Source: Hydra vulgaris (Eukaryota; Cnidaria; Hydrozoa; Anthoathecata; Hydridae). Taken from it: a stretch of 64,000 bases of DNA. The DNA is taken from the NCBI RefSeq assembly GCF_038396675.1, contig NC_088933.1, positions 34,186,501 to 34,250,500 on the forward strand, written 5' to 3'. The notes under the pieces were generated by a model. The model had not been told where the DNA came from. It saw only the letters and a list, made by a program, of their open reading frames with translations, and did not search any database. The translations under genes and the position numbers were made by a program. Numbering within the stretch: position 1 is the first letter of the stretch; the number at the start of each line of letters is the position of its first letter. This document shows positions 21,414-39,337 of the stretch, one piece after another.

Positions 21414-22849
21414 AGAAAATAGAATTAGCCTTACTTTGTACTAATCCAATATTTTGTAAATCTGTAAACGAATTTGTACATTATATATTTTGTATCTACA
21501 CATATATAGTTATTATTACAAACAACAGGTTTTTTGATTATAATATAGCATAATTGAACTGCAGTCTATTTCATAAAAGCATAAAATGTATAATATTTGA
21601 TATTTGCTGTAACAAATAGAATTAGCCTCAGTAATAATAAATTTCAGTTTAATGTAAATTTTGATTTGGTGATATATTTTTTTGAATTAATTTTTTTTTC
21701 TATTATTTGTAAGTTAAACAAAGACAATGAAATCAGTCCTCATAAAGTTTTTAACATTTTTTTTTTAATACCTGGTTGCTAAATGTGACGTGATAAGCAT
21801 TTAACAAATGAAGAATTAGCTTTAATCAAAATATACAAAATTACAGACTTATTGAATTGGAAAATTGCAAAAAAAATAAAAATACTCCAAAAGTGGTTAA
21901 TAGTTACTTCAAGGTGGGGGTTAATTATGGGACTTATAAGGGAAGTGGTGCGCAACGTAAAATTGATAAATGCACTAAATGAGCTATTGTGCTTCGTGCA
22001 GCTGCTCAAAACATGACTGCATCTCGAATTCTTGCAGATTTACAAATACCTGTAACTGTTCAATGTTTGCAGTAAATCTTTCTTGAAGATCCAAACGTAG
22101 TTTGGAAAAAGCGAAACCGAAACCAAAATTTATTGTTCGTCATAACGAAGCTAGATTACAGTTTGCAAAAGAACATGTGTCTAGGTAGGATGAGTGGCAC
22201 CAAGTTCTCTTTAGTGATGAAAAAAAGTTCAATCTAGGTGGTTCTGATGGCTATTAATATTACTGGCACAATCTTCGAAAAGAGAAAGAAACTCGGATGG
22301 CACGTAAGTTTGGTGGTGAAACTGTTATGGTTTGAGGGGCTTTTTCCTTTGCTGGAAAACTTCCACTGACATGTATTTCAACAAATATGAATTCACAGAA
22401 TTACTTTGATTTACTAGAAATTAGTTTTGTTAAAAACGGGAAAGAATTGATGGGTGAAAGTTTAACTTTTCAACAAGACAATGCTGCATAAGTCAAAGTT
22501 TACAAAAGCTTGGTTTAAAGGTAAAAATATCCCCGAAATGGAGTGGCCTGCAAGTAGTTCAGATCTAAACTCGATTGAAAATCTATAGGGAATACTTTCT
22601 AGAAAGGTTCATGAAAATGGTTAACAATTTGAATTCACATTGAAGCTGAAAACTTGTCAGAGAAGCTTAGAATAAAATATATTTAGAAACCATCCAAAAT
22701 TTTGTGACTAGTATTTCAAGTTGCATATTTGAAGTCATTAAGAATTCAGAAAGCAAAACTTAATATTAAATGAGCGTAAAAACAAAATATTTTCAGTATT
22801 ATCTTGCATATAACGTATATAAGGCTAATTCTGTTTTCTTCACAAATTG
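21411..22849 (+). mobile_element. Tc1-like transposon, family A, copy 1 (degraded)
   Basis: The left end begins GGAGAAAATAGAATTAGCCT and the right end, read in reverse, begins CAATTTGTGAAGAAAACAGA and continues ATTAGCCTTA, so the inverted termini are recognisable. The first ~8 bases of the left terminus are missing where it abuts the TA array. A transposase remnant lies between. The second copy at 42090-43616 shares these ends. Confidence 0.85.
21785..22770 (+). pseudogene. Tc1 transposase remnant (family A, copy 1)
   Basis: Pieces of a complete Tc1 transposase are readable in order: a helix-turn-helix region (21800-21960), RILADLQIPVTVQC (~22026-22068), KPKPKFIVRHNEARLQFAKE (~22112-22172), first Asp in VLFSDEKKFNL (~22205-22240), second Asp in FQQDNAA (~22468-22490) and third Glu in SSDLNSIENL (~22556-22587). 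There are many stops and at least five frameshifts, so it is inactive. Confidence 0.85.
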
Positions 22850-22896
22850 AATACTTTTAATTTTTTTTCCTTTTGTAATTAGTTAAACATAAGAAT

Positions 22897-25381
<2,485 letters not shown>

Positions 25382-25419
25382 GTATGTATATTAAATCAAC
25401 AAAATCATTTCAGCCACTA

Positions 25420-28034
25420 TCTCTGGACGGGCTAAACGCTTTGAAATGTATTTATTTAAATGCGACCTCTTTAGAAAATAAATTTGATAAATTTAAGGTA
25501 TTAGTAGATACGGTACGTATCTACTAATACGTTTACAAATTATAGCTGTTAGTGAAACAAGGTTCAAAAGCATCTTGGTTGTAAATCAAATGGCTACAAT
25601 CTGTATAGAAGAGACAGAAATGATGGGCACAGAGTAGGTGGTGTGTGTCTATATACACTGAAACTATCAAATCATTATGTATTTTGAAAACAATAAGTAT
25701 TTATTTGGTTGTAACTCCAGACCAAACGATTTTATTGACAAGAAAAATTTTGATTTGGTTTTCGAAAAGACTAAAGACTATGTTGATAGAAAAGGATACA
25801 AAGGCTTTAGTTTTTTTGTAATTAAACTTAATTTAAGTTTAATTAGAAAAAAGCAAAAGTTTATTAAAATTTATAAAAAAGGATTAATAACTTATCGCAC
25901 AGCTACTTTAAGTAAAGTTTAATTATAAAAAAGTTGACACCAATAAAATCTCTGAATTTTTTACAAATGTTGATTCGGTAATACTATTTGAAACTTCATC
26001 TGTTCAGGAAATGTACGACAAACTAATTCACTTTTCAAATGTAGTTTAGCATGTAATCAATTCATTCCAGTGCTTCATGTATCTCAAATAAAAAAAGGAA
26101 TTGCTCCATGGGTTACAAATGATCTTAAAACTCAAATAAAAAAAAAAGCGAAATCTTAGATAACTGAGCTGTGATTGAAAATTGAAAGATCTAACTATGT
26201 GTAAAGAGTACAAACTGACTTTCAAGTTAATTTAAAAAAAAAAAAATAGCGCGTCTTGCATATAAATATTTTATCGTTAAAAGATCAAAATCAATTCCGA
26301 AATTTCTCCATAAACACCTAAAAAATTAACAACCAGTAAAGAATCAATCAGTGTCACAGCTAATGGTAATCTGACCTAAGATCCTAGAGAAATAATCCAC
26401 TAAATAATAGTTAATCTACTTAATAAATGTTTCTAAGATGTTTTCGTAAATGAAAAAGAAGGGGAACTTTCACATTTCAATGTTGAATTTAATGAAAATA
26501 ACTCAAAGTTTTCTGATCTAGATTTAAATGATACCAGCAACGAAATGATATTAGATAAATTAAAAAACCTTAATCAAAATAAAGCATGTGGTCCTGATAA
26601 TATGCATCCATTTCTGCTCAAAAACTATGCTGAAGTATTTGCTATTTCTCTAACATTAATTATTAGGGCATCTTTAACTAATAGTCAGTTTCCAGTTCAA
26701 TTTAAATCAGTGAACGTAACGCCACTATTCAAAAAAGATGATAAAACTCTTCCCTGCAATTATCGTCCAGTTTCATTGACTTCTGTTCCATGTAAAATTA
26801 TGGAAAATATAATTAGAGCTAAAATGGAAAAGTACTTGTAAAAAAATAATCTACTAGCAGTAGAGCAACATCGTTTCGTTAGAAACAAATCATGTACCAC
26901 TAATCTTTTAGAAAGCATTGACTACATTTCATCAAGCTTAGATATTAGTATTCAAGTAATAGGTAATTCCAGTTGGTATTCTAGTTGATTTAATTTTTTT
27001 TGGTTTTGCTAAAGCCTTCAACACAGTTCCGCAAAAGAGACTGTTGTTCAAGGTGAAATTATTTCTGACTGGGTTAAGATTTTTAGTGGTGTACCCCTAG
27101 GTTTGGTAATTGCAGCACTTTTATTTGTTTTATACATTAACAACCTTTCATAATAATTGCTTAATGTAACCAAGCTATATGCTGATGATACAAAAGTGCT
27201 TTCTCAATTATCCTCAGAGCTATATTAATCTTCAAAATGATCCTGATATTGTCTACAAATGGTCTTGGCTTCTTTTGTTTAACATATCAAAATGTGTAGT
27301 TATGCATTATGGCCGCAATAACAAAAACTATTTATATAATTTAAACAGTATTCAATTAACGGAGTCAGATACAGAAAGAGATTTTGGAGTACTTTTCAAT
27401 ACAAACCTAAAATGGAAAAATTTAGTGACTAATGCTTCTAACATAGCAAATCAAGTGCTTGGTTGTATCAAAAAATCGTTTGTTTATTTCAATTATAAAT
27501 TACTTTGTTTTCTTTGTAATAGTTTTATTCGTCCATCACTAGAGTTTGCAGTTTCGGCATGGTCTCCATCTCTTATATCGGATTGTGAGTATATCGAAAG
27601 AACCCATCACAAACCTACTAAACTAGTATCATCAATCAGAAATCTATCCTATATAAAAAGACTCGAAGAATTAAACATGACTACACCAATAGAACGGAGA
27701 CAAAGAGGAGATCTAATACAATTGTTCAATATTGTGAATAATATTGACAAATTAGAAAAAGGCATTCGTTTTAAAATCGTTTACAATCATACGAGAGGTC
27801 ACTGCTTTAAAATTTCCAAGGAAATGACAAAACATAAGCACAGAGAAAACTTCTTCTTTAATCGAGTAGCAAATTTATGGAACTCTCTGCCAGAAAAAGT
27901 TGTTAAATCGCTTTTAGTCAACAGCTTTAAAACAGCAATCGATTGCTGAATGAGCCGCAAACAATCATTGTGGCTGTCAAAGTGTGCCTGATAACACACT
28001 CACTGACTCTGATAGTTTCAGTGTTTACTACTAA

Positions 28035-28038
<4 letters not shown>
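25420..28038 (+). mobile_element. CR1/L2-like LINE, plus strand (LINE 2)
   Basis: It starts with endonuclease text (CIYLNATSLENKFDKFK, ~25447-25497, and LQIIAVSET, ~25533-25560) and runs through a damaged linker and RT to a stop at 27947-27949. A short 3' UTR then leads into a (TA)n array at 28039. It is head-to-tail with LINE 1 but diverged from it. Confidence 0.82.
25435..27949 (+). pseudogene. LINE 2 endonuclease-reverse transcriptase pseudogene
   Basis: Readable parts are the endonuclease N-terminus (25435-25560), most of the endonuclease missing, and a linker with NDFIDKKNFDLVFEKTKDYV (~25719-25778). The RT frame at 26545-26841 has NKACGPDNMHPFLLKNY and NYRPVSLTSVPCKIMEN. A damaged motif B (SGVPLGLVIAALLFVLYINN, ~27092-27145) and YADDTKVLSQL (motif C, ~27178-27205) follow. 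The 256-codon frame to 27949 holds CVVMHYGRNN, SFIRPSLEFAVSAWSP and NLWNSLPEKVV. Multiple stops make it inactive. Confidence 0.85.
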
Positions 28039-29978
<1,940 letters not shown>

Positions 29979-29996
29979 CATATGTATATATATATG

Positions 29997-30104
<108 letters not shown>

Positions 30105-30111
30105 TTAGTAG

Positions 30112-30500
<389 letters not shown>

Positions 30501-31224
30501 CTTATATGTATATAAATATTCATATGTATATAATATAAATATAAGTTTTTATATGTATATTGAAAATAGAAACTTCTATATATCTTTTCACCACATTTTC
30601 ACCTTAAAAAATAATAACAGCAATTTTATTTTTATTTCCATTTTACTTCAAGACTGTTCCGAACATCAAAAAAGGACTTGAAATCTGATTTTTCAATAAC
30701 GAATTTATTTCAAATTCTTTTCTTGCATTACACTTTAGTCAGACTTTAGATTTGAAGTATAACTTGAAATTTCAAGTAGAATTTGAAATTGAAGTTCACT
30801 TCTTGTATTCGGAAAAGATCTAACTAATAAACAATCGTCATAGCTACTCTCGCCTGCCCACAGTGGGCCGGATATTCGACATATGGTGGACAAAATTATT
30901 TTGATCTTTTTTTTTTTTTTACTAAAACCCTTTATATGTCTAAAGAATCACTTTTTATTAAGATATATTTACTTTCATTATAAATTTTAGTTAAATAGTT
31001 GCCAATACTAAAAATTATTTAACAAACTTTATAAAACTTTAAAAACGCGGATTTAAATTTTTTTAATTTCCAATCATATAACTTCTTAAAATCGTGGAAC
31101 TGAATAACAAACTTTTCTGGTGGAATAAATCTTAAATAAAAATTGATGCAACAAACTTTAAAAATAAAAATGCGCTCTAAATTATACTTCGAAGAAAATG
31201 AAAATTTATCACTAGATTTGAAAC
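30501..31224. other. No assignable gene
   Basis: AT-rich sequence. Short frames only, with no repeat termini or RNA gene recognised. Confidence 0.5.
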
Positions 31225-31760
31225 TCAATAATCGATATTATTATATAACCAATTTGAAATATATAAATATATATATAGGAATAAATAAAAATTACAAATA
31301 AGTGAATAAATTTCAAACTCTATTATTGATATTATTACATGTTGACGACGTTTTGAATAAGTTTGTAGATTATTTATCATCTCTATATATCTTTGATGGG
31401 CAGACATAACAGTATAATTGCATCTTTGACCATTTAACGATTTATATGAGAAAATGTGTCTTGTGTAAGCCGGCATCAATGGTATTAACAGTATAGTTAC
31501 ACCATTCGGTTCAAACAGAATAAAAGTAATAACCCATTTCTCAAAATAGGACTTCTGTAGCAAAATAACTGGGTTCAGTAATAATAAAAAAGTTGTGACA
31601 ACGTTTTTATTATTACAAAGTCTACTGAGTTTTAAAGGTACTATACAAATAACCAACAGGCACTCTTCATACGTCACTATTTTCATTTTAACTTACCTGT
31701 TTGTAAACATTATATCCTGTAGCACCATCAAAACCAGCTTTACAAACGTTAGTTTAGTTA
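31225..31760 (-). pseudogene. Possible two-exon gene fragment, unknown family
   Basis: On the minus strand, CKAGFDGATGYNVYKQ (~31745-31698) ends at a perfect GTAAGT donor (31696-31691). About 130 nt later an acceptor (CTACAG ending at 31555) opens a frame: KSYFEKWVITFILFEPNGVT, then LMPAYTRHIFSYKSLNGQRC (31554-31420) and further to ~31340. Joining CAG to AAG is in frame. The GFDGATG...YKQ text resembles a multi-copy transposon-linked family I recall from Hydra, but I cannot name it. Stops occur upstream of CKAGFDG, so this is either an exon pair of a longer gene or a fragment. Confidence 0.4.
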
Positions 31761-31969
31761 GTTCCTTAGCATTGTGATTAGCACAGTAGTTTGTATATCA
31801 CTTAGCTTTTTAAGAGTGTGTTCTAGATGATCTTTTAGCGATATTTGTACTGACTAGCCATCTATTTCAATGTTCTTGGGATAGCATTTAACTTTTGAAG
31901 ATCTTATACCATTATATAAAGGATATGTCGCAGCCTTTTTTTTCAGCACCATTTTTTAGAAGCTGGCAT

Positions 31970-32015
31970 GTTGATTTTGATATATCACCATAAATAGTGA
32001 TATATCAAAATCAAC
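31970..32015. repeat. Perfect 19-bp hairpin
   Basis: GTTGATTTTGATATATCAC (31970-31988) pairs perfectly with 31997-32015 across an 8-nt loop. Confidence 0.9.
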
Positions 32016-32039
32016 ACCTGGCTCACTGTGCTGCCGAAT

Positions 32040-32590
32040 AAACTGTATTTATGCTCCGGATGACTATAGTGTTCTCATAATGCCAGAGGTACAAGAGGCA
32101 TGGCTAAAGAAAGGTTAAGTGTATGTTGGAGTTATTCGTGGTATTAAAGTAAAGGGCATATCCTAATGACACAAGCATTCTAAAAAAAAAAGTATTGCGA
32201 GCTCGAACAGATGTTTATGATCAACCAAGTCTTGATGAAGGTGATGGGCTTTTTAATTGCAAAGGCGATAAAATTGAATTAGCAGATGTTAATGAAGAGT
32301 TTTCTAACGAAGGAATTTCTGCAGAAGAACAAAATACAGTTGAAAGTACTACCAATCTAGCTATGAGCAACATTGGGAATACTGAACAAGCGCCGAAGCA
32401 ATTTCGATAACAAATCGAGCTAGAACCACAATGTCAAAATGAGGAGTTAAGGATAGATGCAAAATTTCTTGACGAGTTTGGTTTACTGTTTACGACGCAA
32501 AAAAAAACCTTGACAAGGCTTGGAAAAAAACCACCTTTGTTACCTTTATCAAAAGGCAATATAATTTAGCGCGCCGCATTATGAGGTAAC
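32040..32590 (+). pseudogene. Coding-like remnant, unknown
   Basis: Text with coding character: DDYSVLIMPEVQEAWLKKG (~32058-32114), then LRARTDVYDQPSLDEGDGLF (~32193-32250), an acidic segment to 32408, and after a stop CQNEELRIDAKFLDEFGLLF (~32433-32490). It is acidic and hydrophilic. No known domain. Frameshifts and a stop suggest a decayed gene, or exons read together with intron sequence. Confidence 0.4.
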
Positions 32591-33184
32591 GAATCAGAGA
32601 AAAATTCAAAACTTGTATAGCTTTTTTTTTTTAAAAAAAAAAAAAAAGATTGTGCTTCTCAGTTTAATAATTTTTGTGTGTGTGTTTTTGTGTTTAAAGA
32701 ACAATTGTAGCTTTTTATTGTCCGAACCGCTTATTTATTAAAATATTTTTTATTATCTTATCCCACTCACTTTAGTGTATTAGATTTTAGAAATATTTCC
32801 AATCCTCCTGTTTATAACCCCTCCTGCCCTTCTCGTTTATTCGGCAGACAAGATTATTTACAACATCAACAGTATATGTTAAACAATATTTTTACATTAT
32901 GCTATGATTTTAAAAGCATGACATAAACTTTCATAAAACAATTATTTTGGTTTGTTGAATTTTTTTTTATTAAATGTTTAATATAATGTAAAACTGCAAA
33001 CAAGTTTACATTTATAGGTTACAAAAATATTATTTTTAGCTTTTAAAATGTTTTAATCTATTTTAAAGAATTAGCTACTAAACATCCGATATACAGTAAG
33101 TTCTTTAAAAAAAGCAATTTATTTTTATGACAAAATAAATGTATTTTATATATATATACATATATATATATATATACACATATA

Positions 33185-33219
<35 letters not shown>

Positions 33220-33308
33220 TGTTGTTTTGATTATGTAATAATAATCAATTTTTTCGATTTGAGAGTGATCAATATAAAGTGAAATAATCACAAAATAGAT
33301 CAATAAAT

Positions 33309-33373
33309 AATTAAAAAAGTAAGATGAAAAAAAACCGTAAAAAAGTTGTTTTTTTTCATCTTACTTTTTTAAT

Positions 33374-33374
<1 letters not shown>
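33309..33374. repeat. Perfect 26-bp hairpin beside a TA array
   Basis: AATTAAAAAAGTAAGATGAA followed by AAAAAA (33309-33334) pairs with 33349-33374 across a 14-nt loop. A TA array starts three bases later. Confidence 0.92.

Positions 33375-33376
<2 letters not shown>

Positions 33377-33434
<58 letters not shown>
33377..33434. repeat. (TA)n array
   Basis: About 29 TA units immediately after the 26-bp hairpin. Confidence 0.95.
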
Positions 33435-33437
<3 letters not shown>

Positions 33438-34208
33438 GAATTAAACTTTTTTAAATTAAACTTTATATATCTTTAATCCATCGTAAAAGGAGAATAATAA
33501 TGAATAAATTGTACAACGACATCAATTGTATGAGTCGCTGACTCATTATTATACATATTACTTTATTTTATATGTTAACTTAATTTAAAAAATCTAATCG
33601 ATTTATTTTGAGATTAAAAAGATTATATACAAAATTAATGTAATAAAGAGCCTAATGGTTGCGTAAACAATACCTTTATTGATATTAGCTTCCTCAGCTC
33701 AAGATAATGAAAAGTATGGTTATATTTCAAACGTAAATCATACGTCGTATTAATTTACCGATTTGTCGTTGATAATACCTTATTTAAATGAGTTGCGAAC
33801 ATCTCAACGGAAGGAATTAATTATTTCTTTTTCGATTATGGCAATAATTTTAAAATTAAATTAGTATATACTAACATTTTTAACAGATAAAATTATTTTT
33901 GCTATCGTAAAGTAATTATTACTACCGTTATTGTTTTCATTTTTTTTTTAATTATTTTATGAAATATGTTTTATATATTTACAAAAACATTTCTTTTCCA
34001 TGCTGTTAATAAAAAGTCTGATATATATGTCATTAACTCTTTATTACAATTGTATTGTTATTAACAATATATTAAATACATTCTCTGTAACACCCCTGTT
34101 ATTTGCCAACCTTTTACTTCAATTTTGTCAAGAACCTCGTATAATTTTAGTTTTAACTTTTAAATATTAACTAACATATCGTAGTTTGATCTTAGGATGC
34201 ACATTGTA

Positions 34209-35724
<1,516 letters not shown>

Positions 35725-35865
35725 CATTTTTATTATTCAACCATATCACTAAAAATTTACAAATGCTCATTGTAAATTATCGGAATTAGGTTAGGTGTCA
35801 CTCATTTAGTTACAAACTAGTCAATGTCAATGGAGTGACGCCTAAAAAACATAAAGTTTTCATCA

Positions 35866-36000
35866 ACAAAAAAAAAAAAAAAGAAGAGAAAAGAAAAGGA
35901 AAAGAAATATAAACAAGAGAGAAAATAATAATAATGATAACAATAAAAATAATAATAGTAATAACAATAATAGTAATATTAACAATAAAAATGATACTTG
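35866..36000 (+). repeat. Poly-A/purine tract and AAT-rich simple repeat
   Basis: A run of A and AG-rich purines (35868-35925), then degenerate AAT/AATAG trinucleotide repeats to about 36000. Confidence 0.85.
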
Positions 36001-36239
36001 TAAAGTATAAACAAATTATAAAGATATTAGTAAAGTATCAATAACATTAGATTTTGAATGCTTATTTTACGCAAACATTCTTGCTGAATTCCGTAATAGC
36101 ATGAGCATTTATGATATAACTAAAAGTTAACTAATTATAAATCAACGTTTGTACAGAATCTATTGTATCATTCGTGTAAATTGCTTAAAGAACAACTTCA
36201 GAAGTCAAAGGGAACTTGTGAGCGTACTTTCTTGCGTGC

Positions 36240-36699
36240 ACTTGTTTTGCAAATTGTGCTATGAAAGGCTCTGCTTCTGGACCCAATTAGCTTCATAAAA
36301 TTCGTTGAAATCTTCCATCATCTTTGCAGGTTCTGATTCTCAAATACATTTCTGCTAAATAAAAAGTTTGTGCTACAAGATATTTTCAACATAGAAGTTG
36401 ATCTGTTAGAAGGTCTCGTTGAAGTTTTGGACAATGATAAATAACGTCATTAAGTAATTTATCATTGTATTTTGCAACTCCATCAAACACAATTTTAACT
36501 TTTGTTGTTGATTTATTGGGATGAAGAATTGGAAAGTGTGGTAAGTACCAACCATCACCTAAATTTTCTCGTAATTATTTATTCCAAACATCCCTTTTTG
36601 ATACTGCCAAATGATATTCTTGTATTCATCTCAAAGACTTTTTTTTCATTGGGGGTTTTTCTGTGTTTCTTAGTCGATTTAATGCCATTGTATAATTAT
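36240..36699 (-). pseudogene. BEL/Pao-type reverse transcriptase remnant (part 2, 3' of the hAT insertion)
   Basis: The minus strand reads NGIKSTKKHRKTPNEKKVFE (~36690-36630), RISFGSIKKGCLE, then [19 protein letters not shown] (~36492-36436), CPKLQRDLL and LAEMYLRI (~36350). These match the BEL/Pao RT core (VFDGxAKxxGxSLNDxxxxGPxLQxDL...DIAEMYLRI). Several stops. It continues the text at 39955-40420 once the hAT and MITE between them are removed. Confidence 0.65.
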
Positions 36700-36800
36700 T
36701 AGGGCTGGTACTGATTAATATTTTTTTGTTCGATTAATCGTCTAAAATGTTAATCGATTAATCGATTAATTTCGATTAATTCTGAAGCCGACAGAATAAC
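36700..36800 (+). repeat. hAT left terminal and subterminal repeats
   Basis: The terminal TAGGGCTG is followed by repeated TTAATCGATTAATCG motifs at ~36725-36780. These mirror the motifs at ~39555-39640 at the other end. Confidence 0.85.
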
Positions 36801-36935
36801 CTGCTTTTCACCACTGGCGAGGTGAAGTTGTTATCGGTAAACGTTAACTAACTACAGTATTCACAAACGTTAACAAACAAGACACTTAATGCCGGCTATA
36901 CTGTATTCAGTTTAATTGACTAGTACAAGTAGGCA

Positions 36936-38879
36936 TCACTTTAGCCAGTCACGTAAACAAACGAGGACGTTAACGTTTTCTGGAAGTAGACAAGATCGCA
37001 GTTTGTTGACAATGTACCCTGACGAACTAAACAGTCTTTCACAAGGAACAGAAGTGGCAGGTACACACAAAATTGTCTGCACAAAACTGCTCAGGTTAGG
37101 GTAACGATGCCTGTTCAGTTGCCACCACATGAGGGGATTCTCAGTTTCTGGAATTACACCTTCTTCTTGATATCGTGTAAGCTCAGCCAGTGAGCCATGT
37201 ACTGTTTGTGATTCATCTGATGAGGATTGCGATTCCGAGTCGCTGACCAACAGAGTAAGTTTCAGTTTCTTACGCACAGGTTCTGATGCCTCGCCAGTGC
37301 TGGTAGTAGTTTCACGTTCAGCTCTCTGTCTTTGGTTACAGTACACCCGAAATGCATTAGAAAGTATTGTCCAAACTGCTTCACGTTTCTCTCTTGAGAG
37401 GCAGCCGAGTTTCTTGTAACGTGGATCTAATTCCACAGCCATTTGTAACGTTGGCAATGCATCAATGTTTTCAATGCGACCTGAGAAGTCATTTAGTGTT
37501 GCAGATTTGAAACGTGCTTTATACCCTGGATCGTCATCATTAACCCGCAGAAGTCTGCGCAAAAATGCTTCTAACGGAAGTACAGCCGAACATGTAGCAT
37601 ACTGTTCACTACCAATATACTCAGTAGCATCTGCAAGTGGACCCAATACCGAGACAAATTTTGACATTTTCTCCCAGCCCAACTCCCTTAGTTTATCTCC
37701 AGTGTAATTCTCGGGATGGTCAATATGATACTGCTTAATGGCATCTTTCACTTCCAGCAATCTGGCTAACATTAGGTAGGTACTGTTCCACCGCTTAGCT
37801 ACATCCTACTGCAATTTGTGAAACTTCACATCGTCAGACCTGTTAGAGGTACTGGCTTGGCTGGCCTTTAGCTCTGATGTATTCCTTGAACTGCGCTTAA
37901 AATGTCCAACTAGGTGTCGACATTTAGCCAGAATAGGAGATGAATCAGCTGCTTTCAAACCTGCTAGTATGCTCAGTTGAAGACATTGTGCAATACACGG
38001 TATATGGCTGTAATCCGTCCGTCCTATAGCAGCAACCATATTTCGTGCACTGTCCGTTACGATACAGCTAATTTTTTCAGCTATGTTCCACGTTGCGGCA
38101 AACTCTTCATAGAAACTGGCAACATTATCAGCAGTGTGCCTTTCTTCAACATTTATGCAAGCTAAAGCGACAGACGTCAGTTTCCACTCAGAATCAATCC
38201 AATGACCTGTTATCCCACAGTACGATTCATTGTTGGTGGAGGTCCAAAAGTCAGTAGTTAGAGCAATACTCTGAATGCATTCTAGAGCTTTCTTGTGCTC
38301 ATTCAACTTCTCATTGTACATCTCTCCAATGACAGTGTCGATTGTACGGCGACTGGGCAAAGTATAAGTCTGGGTTTGAAGGGCAATACGAAGCACCGCC
38401 TCTAGTCCAGCATCTTCTACAATTGCTGTTGGACGTCTAGAACTGGCAATCCAATGAGCTATTGCCACCTTCAGGTCGGCTGAGACCTTTTCACTGACAG
38501 GCTTGTTTGACTGACACGTAAATAAATTGGTGATTGATTTTATCTGAGGGGTCATCTTACGTTCACTGTCGACAACCTGTTGATATTTCAGAGGATGCTT
38601 GTGCTGAAGGTGATAAGTCAGCGATGTGTTTGAGCCACGGAAAGCAAACTGTTTATTGCAGTGAACACAGTATATTTTGTCACCTTCGTCTACTTTACCA
38701 TCAGCATTCAACTTGAAGACAAAATGCTTGCTTAACTTTCCAGTTAAATGTTTGACAGAAACGTTGCTTTCATTAGTTGCCGCAGCCATATTTGCAAAAC
38801 AAACTTTGTTTACTTTAGAAACGGATATAGAAATGTAAGATAATGTTTCCAGGTCAGTAAGTATTTTAAAATATGACAA
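36936..38879 (-). pseudogene. hAT (BED zinc-finger) transposase with a single nonsense codon
   Basis: One continuous frame of 647 codons, interrupted only by TAG at 37806-37808 (codon 358, in KLQ*DVAKRWNSTY). The family usually has a Gln-like sense codon here, so a CAG-to-TAG change is likely. Domains: a BED zinc finger (C71, C74, H90, H95), core motifs LTTDFWTS (D210) and SCIVTDSARN (D276), the RWNST segment after the stop, and the C-terminal hAT dimerisation domain (NPLMWWQLNRHRYPNLSSFV through PCERLFSSSG and LRSCLLPEN). The start may be codon 1 (38879) or the Met at 38789, which begins MAAATNESN and looks more natural. It is GC-richer than its surroundings, suggesting a recent arrival. Confidence 0.92.
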
Positions 38880-39285
38880 AATTTTTAGTCGAGATTTTCA
38901 AGATACGCGCTTTCAAAATTAATTTTATATTTATCGAATTCTATTGAAAAATTCTAAATTTAAAACTCTTTTTCGTCATGGCTAATGACTTTGAAACGAT
39001 TGATTTTGAAAAGTTGCGTTTAGACGTTTTTAAAACTTTTAAAACTGAAAATAACTTCTTTGCGAATGATTTATATGAAAACGATATATTTTTTTTATAA
39101 ATTTTTATGCTTAACATTTATCAAATTAACAGATATCAAAATATATTGTTCATGCTAAAATTTAAATTAGGCCAAGTACCATACCACTTCACAAATAATT
39201 TCTTTATAAATAACGTTAATAAATATAATATAAGAGAAACAGGTAATCTTGAGTTTATTCTAATTGAAGAATATTAAAGTTAACT

Positions 39286-39337
39286 TAATATATAATATAT
39301 TAAGTACAACTAGTTGTACTTAATATATTATATATTA
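39286..39337. repeat. Perfect 52-bp palindrome without spacer
   Basis: Centred on AACTAGTT (39308-39315), every base from 39286 to 39337 pairs with its mirror position. It lies inside the hAT element, between the transposase start and the right terminal repeat. Confidence 0.95.

Noticed and set aside
31740-31800. TTAGCATTGTGATTAGCAC resembling a pol III A box
   Set aside because: No B box within range, and it overlaps a better explanation as coding and splice sequence on the other strand.
37465-37707. Plus-strand frames within the hAT element (also 36916-37104, 37977-38165, 38534-38716)
   Set aside because: Shadows of the minus-strand transposase.
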